From NCBI GenBank assembly GCA_016281295.1, contig JAEEII010000121.1, positions 1-8,058 of the forward strand: a stretch of 8,058 nt of DNA. Reading direction: 5' to 3'. Each line of letters opens with the position of its first letter. The first letter of the stretch is position 1. Positions 1-3,909 of the stretch are shown here, piece after piece. Under the pieces are notes generated by a model. The model worked only from the letters and a program-made list of their open reading frames with translations. It did not search any database and was not told where the DNA came from. Position numbers and translations under genes: made by a program. The stretch is from Bacteroidales bacterium (lineage in GTDB: Bacteria > Bacteroidota > Bacteroidia > Bacteroidales > F082).

Positions 1-147
1 ATGCTTGTCTCGTTCTACAATGTAACCCTTCGACTCAAGTTCATCCGCCTCACGAGCATGTCGTTCCATTCTTCTCCTACTCCACCGACCCGTCAATAGA
101 ACTTTTACACCTAAGGAACACGAATGACTTATATCACCTCTATTCAT
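1..147 (-). CDS. 5' end of an unidentified minus-strand gene, cut by the window edge
   Basis: Reading the minus strand from ATG at 147 gives 49 open codons that run off the left edge: it begins MNRGDISHSCSLG and continues through a basic, helix-like stretch containing RRRMERHAREADELE and then KGYIVERDKH. I do not recognise the family. The start is supported by a TAnnTTTG box (170-177) placed about 23 nt upstream, much like the spacing seen before the gene at 1116-1708, and the two leaders share TTTAGAAAYAAATCGCAAAA (read on the plus strand). An ATG at 155 is closed by a stop after three codons. The gene is divergent from the first DUF5618 gene, mirroring the arrangement at 1670/1860. A chance open frame cannot be excluded because only 49 codons are visible. 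Confidence 0.45.
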   Translation of the reverse strand, partial: MNRGDISHSCSLGVKVLLTGRWSRRRMERHAREADELESKGYIVERDKH

Positions 148-169
148 ATAAACATTTAGAAACAAATCG

Positions 170-177
170 CAAAAATA
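170..177 (-). promoter_or_regulatory. -7 box (TATTTTTG) of the left-edge gene
   Basis: The minus strand reads TATTTTTG, an exact match to the Bacteroidota TAnnTTTG element. A TTTG lies about 17 nt upstream (195-198), slightly shorter than the usual 19-21. The same box and flanks recur at 1735-1742. The 148-390 spacer is very AT-rich and appears to hold only this promoter and the divergent one near 311-322. Confidence 0.5.
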
Positions 178-285
178 CGAATAATTAATTACTTCAAAAA
201 CATTATTATATTGAAAATAATTCAATAATATTTAGACCAACTTAAAAATATAAAAGCTTTCGGATTCTCGACTCCCAATCACTAT

Positions 286-322
286 TTTGTAATATGAAAA
301 ATAAATTCTGTATTATTTTTTG
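286..322 (+). promoter_or_regulatory. Possible promoter of DUF5618 gene copy 1
   Basis: TTTG at 286-289 is followed after 21 nt by TATTATTTTTTG, an imperfect version of TAnnTTTG. The leader that follows is shared with copy 2 (both contain ACATTAATAAACTAAAACAC / AACATTAATAAACTAAAACA), so both DUF5618 genes probably use a homologous promoter. Confidence 0.35.
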
Positions 323-390
323 CAATCTTAATACACATAACATTAATAAACTAAAACACATTCATAATAAGAGATTTTATTATTGAACCC

Positions 391-786
391 ATGGTGGATC
401 CCGTGGCCGAAGCCCACCGATATGTTGAAAACGCCCAACAATTGTTAAAAGAGCACGGCCAGCTCGATCACGAAACCCAGCTTTACCGCGACCGCAAATA
501 TGTGCAGATGGCGGGAAACACCCTATGGAACGGGGTACTACTCATTCTGGATGCAGTGTTCCATGTGAGAACCGAAAAACGTTTTCATCCCGATATCAAA
601 GATTACAGGGAGGTAATCGGAAAACATGATCGCAAACTACTCGACTTGGTCAACACTGCATACGAAACATTACACATCATCTTAGGGTATGATGGAAATC
701 GAGAAAGGAACATCTGCAATGTCGGCATCCGTCACGCCAACGAAATCATCAACCGTTGCGAGGTAATGTTGAGAAAGGCGGCGTGA
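391..786 (+). CDS. DUF5618 family protein, copy 1 (probable loss of the original start)
   Basis: A 131-residue protein that I recognise as DUF5618, a mostly helical Bacteroidota family of unknown function. Visible hallmarks are DPVAEAHRYVENAQQLL, then ETQLYRDRKYVQMAGNTLWNG, and the C-terminal ANEIINRCEVMLRK. It has no signal peptide or membrane segment, so it should be cytoplasmic. It is about two-thirds identical to copy 2 at 1860-2279. The first in-frame ATG is at 391, but homology to copy 2 extends eight codons further upstream: ATA AGA GAT TTT at 367-378 matches ATG AAA GAT TTC of copy 2. The ancestral ATG therefore appears to have become ATA. Translation may begin at ATG 391, giving a slightly shortened N-terminus, or weakly at ATA 367. 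The gene is divergent from the left-edge gene and convergent with the nuclease-like gene at 1116-1670. Confidence 0.8.
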   Translation: MVDPVAEAHRYVENAQQLLKEHGQLDHETQLYRDRKYVQMAGNTLWNGVLLILDAVFHVRTEKRFHPDIKDYREVIGKHDRKLLDLVNTAYETLHIILGYDGNRERNICNVGIRHANEIINRCEVMLRKAA

Positions 787-796
787 AACTCACAGA

Positions 797-1003
797 TTTT
801 TTGGAATAAAACACGCCCATACTCAGCGGAAAGAGCAAAAAAAAATACAGATTCCGCTGAGTCTTAATTAATTAAAACATCGAAAAGCACGAAAAGCACG
901 AAAAAAAGGTAAGCCGATAAAAACAGCAGGGTTACGACTTAGGAAGATTGAAGTTGGGTTAAGGAAACAGCAGATGAAGTGCTTTTTTCACCACAATAAG
1001 ATT
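797..1003. other. Approximately 200-bp insertion in module 1 relative to module 2
   Basis: After the DUF5618 stop, module 2 goes almost directly (about 10 nt) into the T-run and promoter at 2289, whereas module 1 carries about 205 extra bases. The extra segment is bounded by the short direct repeat AGATTTTTT (about 794-801 and about 1000-1008). It contains the hairpin repeat at 809-910 and then roughly 90 bp in which I see no gene or clear signal. This accounts for most of the 787-1115 gap between protein genes. The boundaries come from comparing the two modules by eye. Confidence 0.5.
809..910. repeat. Dispersed hairpin repeat, copy A
   Basis: This segment recurs at 3080-3170. It starts AAACACGCCCAT and contains a perfect 11-bp stem, ACTCAGCGGAA (821-831) against TTCCGCTGAGT (852-862), with a 20-nt A-rich loop. 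It is followed by TTAATTAATTAAAACAT and a short 9-bp tandem run of CGAAAAGCA (two full units here, one in copy B). No T-run follows the stem on the plus strand, so it is not an obvious plus-strand terminator. It could be a small non-autonomous element or a conserved intergenic RNA structure. Confidence 0.65.
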
Positions 1004-1019
1004 TTTTTTCGCTTTTTTG

Positions 1020-1049
1020 TTGCATTATTAATAATTTGATGTATCTTTG
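1020..1049 (+). promoter_or_regulatory. Bacteroidota-type promoter for predicted small RNA 1
   Basis: TTG (1020-1022), a 19-nt spacer and TATCTTTG (1042-1049) match the TTG-N19-TAnnTTTG consensus exactly. The block from TTTTTTTTCGCTTTTTTGTTG through TTTGCA and CGTAGGT is nearly identical in module 2 (2289-2348), although the neighbouring sequence has diverged. Confidence 0.7.
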
Positions 1050-1055
1050 CAACGT

Positions 1056-1130
1056 AGGTAGAACTCACAAAGGGTTTGTCCCGCGCCAAATAAAAGAAGG
1101 ATGGCTCCTTTGCGGTCATCCTTCTTTTTT
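1056..1130 (+). ncRNA. Predicted small RNA 1, convergent to the nuclease-like gene
   Basis: A promoter (1020-1049) and a strong terminator (1092-1128) lie about 70 nt apart with no open reading frame of note between them. The predicted transcript begins near CGTAGGT, can form a small ACAAA-GGG-TTTGT hairpin, and ends in the terminator. Its last about 15 nt overlap the 3' end of the minus-strand gene at 1116-1670, so it is a partial antisense partner. No known RNA family is recognised. The transcription start is inferred from the -7 box. Confidence 0.5.
1092..1128. terminator. Bidirectional intrinsic terminator, module 1
   Basis: A 12-bp stem, AAAAGAAGGATG (1092-1103) against CATCCTTCTTTT (1117-1128), closes a 13-nt loop and is followed by a run of T on the plus strand. 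On the minus strand the complementary T-rich arm follows the hairpin, so it should also end the gene at 1116-1670, whose TGA stop (1118-1116) sits inside the structure. Confidence 0.8.
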
Positions 1131-1670
1131 ATCCCACAAACAAAACAATTCACTACTCCAAAGATAATACACATTGGGCAATTCTTTCCAGGTTTCTTTT
1201 TTTAACCTGCTCCCAACCTCTCTTGTAATCGCTTCCTTTATCATTTCATGATGACTTCTGTTTTCAACAACAAAAATCACATTCTCTGCTTTTCTTCCAT
1301 CTAAAAAAAGCTTTCTTATGGAGGCGACCTTTTGATACTCAGATTTTTTAATGTCCCAAGTTTGGCCATCAAAATAAATATCTGGATAACCTCTTGGTTC
1401 AGCACATCCCATCTTGAATTTTAACAAATCACGATACCTCTTCCCAGATATAACGATTTCATCAATTTTGGAAAACACGTTCTCAGGCAATCGATAAACA
1501 TGTTTGCCTAAATCAGCTAATCTCAAACAAGCACAATACTCTGCTTCAATGCCAGAAACACTCATGTTATCTTTGTCTTTCAACACATGCGCCACCACAT
1601 AACCACCAGTACTCCTACAAAACCATTGTTTTTCCCATTCCCTTTGTGACAAAGCTCCATATCTTTCCAA
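1116..1670 (-). CDS. Putative BECR-fold nuclease-like protein, copy 1 (5' frameshift)
   Basis: The open frame from TTG at 1670 encodes 184 residues. The pattern AExxxCLxLADLGKxVxRLPEN, then a RGYPDIYFDGQTWDIKK strand pair and a VIFVVEN strand, resembles the BECR nuclease fold (CdiA C-terminal tRNases, phage MuF-associated toxins); this is a fold-level guess without a confirmed family. It has no signal peptide. Copy 2 (2402-2992) is about half identical. Copy 2 also shows that copy 1 lost a base: the matching N-terminus is read from ATG 1708 (MESAFGNSLIEATWKD) in another frame and should continue as YGALSQREWEKQWF in the present frame, with one nucleotide missing near 1661-1664. So either this is a recently frameshifted gene or it uses the TTG start. 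The catalytic-type D and K of PDIYFDG..WDIKK are still present. Confidence 0.65.
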   Translation of the reverse strand: MERYGALSQREWEKQWFCRSTGGYVVAHVLKDKDNMSVSGIEAEYCACLRLADLGKHVYRLPENVFSKIDEIVISGKRYRDLLKFKMGCAEPRGYPDIYFDGQTWDIKKSEYQKVASIRKLFLDGRKAENVIFVVENRSHHEMIKEAITREVGSRLKKETWKELPNVYYLWSSELFCLWDKKEG

Positions 1671-1708
1671 GTTGCTTCAATCAGAGAATTCCCAAATGCC
1701 GATTCCAT
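1661..1708 (-). pseudogene. Frameshifted 5' end of nuclease-like gene copy 1
   Basis: ATG at 1708 begins MESAFGNSLIEATWKD, which aligns with residues 1-17 of copy 2 (SAIYTNPLIESSWREY). Between the shared TGG and the next shared TGG, copy 2 has 33 nt and copy 1 has 32, so the two parts of copy 1 are out of phase. Reading on from 1708 in its own frame meets a stop roughly 45 codons later. The promoter box at 1735-1742 is well placed for ATG 1708, supporting it as the ancestral start. Confidence 0.65.
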
Positions 1709-1734
1709 TCAAAGTATTGTTTAGAAATAAATCG

Positions 1735-1742
1735 CAAAAATA
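1735..1742 (-). promoter_or_regulatory. -7 box (TATTTTTG) for nuclease-like gene copy 1
   Basis: The minus strand reads TATTTTTG, an exact TAnnTTTG match, 27 nt before the ancestral ATG at 1708. Sequence around it matches the box at 170-177. It is divergent from the promoter at 1790-1797. Confidence 0.5.
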
Positions 1743-1789
1743 CATATTAATATTTTATAATATCCTTTTTATAAACGAATTTTTATTAT

Positions 1790-1797
1790 TATTTTTG
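1790..1797 (+). promoter_or_regulatory. -7 box (TATTTTTG) for DUF5618 gene copy 2
   Basis: An exact TAnnTTTG match 62 nt upstream of the ATG at 1860. The -33 region is weak (a run of T near 1768-1770). The leader between box and gene is AT-rich, contains the 15-bp tandem repeat, and is shared in part with copy 1. Confidence 0.45.
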
Positions 1798-1804
1798 CAG
1801 TATC

Positions 1805-1841
1805 ATTAATACATATAACATTAATACATATAACATTAATA
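1805..1841 (+). repeat. 15-bp tandem repeat in the DUF5618 copy 2 leader
   Basis: The unit ATTAATACATATAAC occurs twice (1805-1819, 1820-1834) and is followed by a partial third unit, ATTAATA. The homologous leader of copy 1 has a single unit, so the leader length differs between the two genes by one repeat. Confidence 0.75.
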
Positions 1842-1859
1842 AACTAAAACACAAGTAAA

Positions 1860-2279
1860 ATGAAAGATTTCATCCTTGAACCCGTAGCGGATCCAGTCAG
1901 TGAAGCCCGCCGCTACGTTAAGAACGCAGAAGACTTATTAAGAAACCATGGTCAGCTCGATTTCGAGACCCAACTCTACCGCGACCGCAAATATGTGCGC
2001 ATGGCGGGAAACACCCTATGGAACGGGGAACTGCTTATCGTGGATGCTATTTTCCATGTCAAAAACGGAACACGATTACATCCAGATGTAAATGATTACA
2101 AAAACAGCATAGGAAAACGCGACAAGAAACTGCTTGCGTTGTTCAATGCCGCATACGAAACGATGCATGTCACCCTAGGATACGATGGAAATCCTGACAA
2201 AGATGTTTGCAAAGCAGGACTTCGCCTCGCCAACGAGATCATCAACCGTTGCGAGGTAATGTTGAGAAAGACGGCATGA
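1860..2279 (+). CDS. DUF5618 family protein, copy 2 (intact)
   Basis: A 139-residue protein of the DUF5618 family, function unknown. It starts MKDFILEPVADPVSEARRYV, has the family core LDFETQLYRDRKYVRMAGNT followed by LWNG, and ends ANEIINRCEVMLRKTA. It is all-helical in appearance, with no signal peptide or membrane segment. The ATG at 1860 is preceded by an A-rich leader (ACAAGTAAA), typical of Bacteroidota genes lacking a strong Shine-Dalgarno sequence. It is the better-preserved paralogue of the gene at 391-786. It is divergent from nuclease-like copy 1 and convergent with nuclease-like copy 2, with only the predicted small RNA between. The stop is 29 nt before the promoter of that RNA. 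A role as partner or antitoxin of the nuclease-like protein is conceivable from context but not shown by the sequence. Confidence 0.9.
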   Translation: MKDFILEPVADPVSEARRYVKNAEDLLRNHGQLDFETQLYRDRKYVRMAGNTLWNGELLIVDAIFHVKNGTRLHPDVNDYKNSIGKRDKKLLALFNAAYETMHVTLGYDGNPDKDVCKAGLRLANEIINRCEVMLRKTA

Positions 2280-2308
2280 AACTTATCAAATTTTTTTTCG
2301 CTTTTTTG

Positions 2309-2338
2309 TTGCATTATTAAAAATTTGATGTATCTTTG
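2309..2338 (+). promoter_or_regulatory. Bacteroidota-type promoter for predicted small RNA 2
   Basis: TTG (2309-2311), a 19-nt spacer and TATCTTTG (2331-2338) match the consensus with the same spacing as in module 1. The conserved block begins right after the DUF5618 stop and ends at GTAGGT. Confidence 0.7.
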
Positions 2339-2344
2339 CAGCGT

Positions 2345-2409
2345 AGGTCGAGCCATTGAAAATGGCTTTTCCTGCCCCAGCCCAGGCAGAGCTACATCTG
2401 CCTATTTTT
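2345..2409 (+). ncRNA. Predicted small RNA 2, convergent to the intact nuclease-like gene
   Basis: A roughly 65-nt transcript is predicted between the promoter at 2309-2338 and the terminator at 2384-2409. It begins near GTAGGTCG, like RNA 1, then forms a perfect 7-bp hairpin AGCCATT-gaa-AATGGCT (2351-2367), where RNA 1 also has a small hairpin, then a C-rich linker and the terminator stem. The sequence differs from RNA 1 while the layout is kept. It overlaps only the last bases of the gene at 2402-2992. Confidence 0.5.
2384..2409. terminator. Bidirectional intrinsic terminator, module 2
   Basis: A 7-bp stem, AGGCAGA (2384-2390) against TCTGCCT (2397-2403), with a 6-nt loop is followed by ATTTTTG on the plus strand. 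The TAG stop of the minus-strand gene (2404-2402) overlaps the stem, as in module 1. The minus strand lacks a clear T-run after it, so termination in that direction is less certain. Confidence 0.65.
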
Positions 2410-2992
2410 GTTTCTTCCAAAAACTGAATAAGCTAAGTTGTTTTAGACAATACAAATTGGGCAGCTCCATCCAACTGCCATCTTTTAGCTTTCTTCCAAA
2501 CTCTCTCTCCATAGCAATTCCTATCGCCTTTATTTCTTCATCACCAGCTCCAACAAAGATAACATTATTCGCTTTCCTTCCATCTTTGATCAGCTGTCTA
2601 ATGGTATCAATATTTTCGGTCTCAGTTTCTTTGAAATCCCAAGTCATCCCGTCAAAGTAAACATCCGGGTATCCTCTCGGCTTAGTTTCACCAACCTTGA
2701 ACTTCAACAACTCACGATAAGGCATGCCGTCAATAACGACCTCATCAATCAAATAAGGAATGTTCTCCGGAAGTCTCAACACACGCTTGCCCATCTCAGC
2801 TAAACTCAAACAACCCTCCACCTCCGCCACGATACCTGAACGCCTCATATCATCAGCCGCTTTTAAGCGATGCGCCACCACAAAACCTCCAGTTTCATCA
2901 AAAAACCATTGCTTTACCCAAGCTCCATTTGTGAGTGCCTCATACTCCCTCCAAGAGGATTCGATCAAAGGATTCGTATATATTGCCGACAT
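2402..2992 (-). CDS. Putative BECR-fold nuclease-like protein, copy 2 (intact)
   Basis: A 196-residue protein from ATG 2992. Order of visible elements: an aromatic N-terminus (residues 9-32, WREYEALTNGAWVKQWFF), a GFVVAHRLK strand, the helix VAEVEGCLSLAEMGKRV then LRLPEN, the core PRGYPDVYFDGMTWDFKETE near residues 107-126, a helix, VIFVGAG, and a C-terminal ELPNLYCLKQLSLF. The layout helix-LA..GK.V..LP then PD..xDG..W(D/E).K recalls CdiA-CT and phage-associated BECR toxins. Residues D and K of that core and the early H of VAH are candidates for the active site. I infer the fold only; it could be another small alpha/beta protein. No transport signal is seen. It is convergent with DUF5618 copy 2, and a weak TATTTG sits upstream near 3019-3026. 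Unlike copy 1, the reading frame is continuous. Confidence 0.75.
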   Translation of the reverse strand: MSAIYTNPLIESSWREYEALTNGAWVKQWFFDETGGFVVAHRLKAADDMRRSGIVAEVEGCLSLAEMGKRVLRLPENIPYLIDEVVIDGMPYRELLKFKVGETKPRGYPDVYFDGMTWDFKETETENIDTIRQLIKDGRKANNVIFVGAGDEEIKAIGIAMEREFGRKLKDGSWMELPNLYCLKQLSLFSFWKKQK

Positions 2993-3079
2993 TAATATAC
3001 ATATTTTGAAATAAAATTCAAATATTCGTATTATCTATTACATCGAACTATTAAGCGATTGAAAAGAATTCAACAATTT

Positions 3080-3170
3080 AAACACGCCCATACTCAGCGG
3101 AAAGAGCCAAAAAAAATGACAGATTCCGCTGAGTATTAATTAATTAAAACATCGAAAAGCACGAAAAAAA
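3080..3170. repeat. Dispersed hairpin repeat, copy B
   Basis: Nearly the same sequence as at 809-910: AAACACGCCCAT, a perfect 12-bp stem from TACTCAGCGGAA (3091-3102) to TTCCGCTGAGTA (3124-3135) with a 21-nt loop, TTAATTAATTAAAACATCG and then one fewer CGAAAAGCA unit. The loop differs by small A-run and point changes while both stem arms are unchanged. Its right end merges into the A-run used by the minus-strand terminator at 3163-3201. The rest of the 2993-3231 spacer is AT-rich with no gene seen. Confidence 0.65.
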
Positions 3171-3201
3171 GACATAGGGCCGCCACCGAGTGACAGCCCT
3201 A
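3163..3201 (-). terminator. Intrinsic terminator of the surface-protein operon
   Basis: On the minus strand, TAGGGCTGTCAC pairs with GTGGCGGCCCTA (two G-T wobbles) around a TCG loop, giving a 12-bp stem, followed by TG and TCTTTTTTT. It lies 31 nt after the stop of the gene at 3232-3894, where an operon terminator is expected. Confidence 0.8.
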
Positions 3202-3231
3202 CGACGCATGACAATTCTGACATGTAAATTA

Positions 3232-3894
3232 TTAGTGGTTTTCCTTGGGATAATAGAACACCTTCGTCTGGTTCGAGTTATTCATGTAAATCAGTCCGCG
3301 ACCTGGCATGAGCGTGGTCAGGGTGCCGTTCCACTGGCCATTCACGAAGGTGCTGTTGCCGCTCTGGCTCTTGATCATGTCGCCTTCTTCAGGAACCAAG
3401 CCTGCCAGAGCATCCACCAGCGGCATCGGGTTCTCCAGCAGGTAGCTGATCCAGTTCCAGCCTGGGGTGAGCTCGATAGGCACCCCAGTTGGGGGAATGA
3501 CGGTGGTAAAACTCATGATATAGGGGTTCCCGAGACTGCCATAGCCTTCCTCCGTGAGAACTGCCTCAGCCACTTCAAGGCCTTCCAGTTCCAGCTCCTG
3601 ACCATGGTCATAGAGCTTGAAGGTAATCACATCACCCGTGTTGCCATACACAGGAAGCTGATAAAGATAGCGGTCGGTGGGCGGGAAATACGCCGCGAAG
3701 GCGCTGCCACGGCATTCGTCAGCGCAAAAGGCGCCAATCTCCAAGGTGGTGGAGGCCTGTTCCTCGCCATCCAGCTGGACGACGACGATCATGGCCATAT
3801 AATCCTCGTAAGGATCCGTGTTGGGAGTCCAATGGTTCTGGGCAAATGCCGTCCCGCACAGCAGGACGAGCAATGATAACATTAGTTTTTTCAT
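3232..3894 (-). CDS. Small secreted protein with one CRG module and one GWNW module
   Basis: A 220-residue exported protein. The signal peptide MKKLMLSLLVLLCGTAFAQ has an AFA-Q signal peptidase I site near residue 19. Residues about 20-130 form a beta-rich module (HWTPNTDPYEDYMAMIVVVQ, then IGAFCADECRG, FPPTDRYLYQLPVYGN, FKLYDH), with two cysteines in CADEC that could pair. Residues about 140-217 form a second module starting TPGWNWISY, with MIKSQSGNSTF and PGRGLIYMN. Both modules recur inside the large protein encoded just upstream (residues about 658-766, and about 1010-1180), so this is a mini-paralogue of its neighbour. It has no T9SS sorting domain, so it would stop in the periplasm or rely on a partner. 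The 15-nt gap to the upstream stop implies co-transcription. The molecular role is unknown; a matrix or surface-accessory protein is plausible. Confidence 0.85.
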   Translation of the reverse strand: MKKLMLSLLVLLCGTAFAQNHWTPNTDPYEDYMAMIVVVQLDGEEQASTTLEIGAFCADECRGSAFAAYFPPTDRYLYQLPVYGNTGDVITFKLYDHGQELELEGLEVAEAVLTEEGYGSLGNPYIMSFTTVIPPTGVPIELTPGWNWISYLLENPMPLVDALAGLVPEEGDMIKSQSGNSTFVNGQWNGTLTTLMPGRGLIYMNNSNQTKVFYYPKENH

Positions 3895-3909
3895 GGGTAT
3901 CGTTTCTTT

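Noticed and set aside
881..900. CGAAAAGCA tandem units as a CRISPR-like array
   Set aside because: The units are only 9 bp, directly adjacent and without spacers; this is a simple tandem repeat.
974..1039. Short hydrophobic peptide frame (21 codons, begins MKCFFHHNK), with a 14-codon one at 2276-2320
   Set aside because: The hydrophobicity follows from the T-rich promoter upstream region. The two peptides are in different frames and not conserved, so a type I toxin peptide is not supported.
2325..2660. 111-codon plus-strand open frame starting at ATGATGTATCTT
   Set aside because: Its start lies inside the promoter of small RNA 2, it crosses the terminator, and it is antisense to the well-supported gene at 2402-2992.
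391..2992. Type III toxin-antitoxin system
   Set aside because: Type III loci have tandem RNA repeats upstream of and co-oriented with the toxin gene. Here the RNA is single, convergent and downstream of the nuclease-like gene.
3190..3876. 228-codon plus-strand open frame
   Set aside because: It is antisense to the signal-peptide protein at 3232-3894, which has clear modules and operon context. The open frame is a by-product of GC-rich coding sequence.
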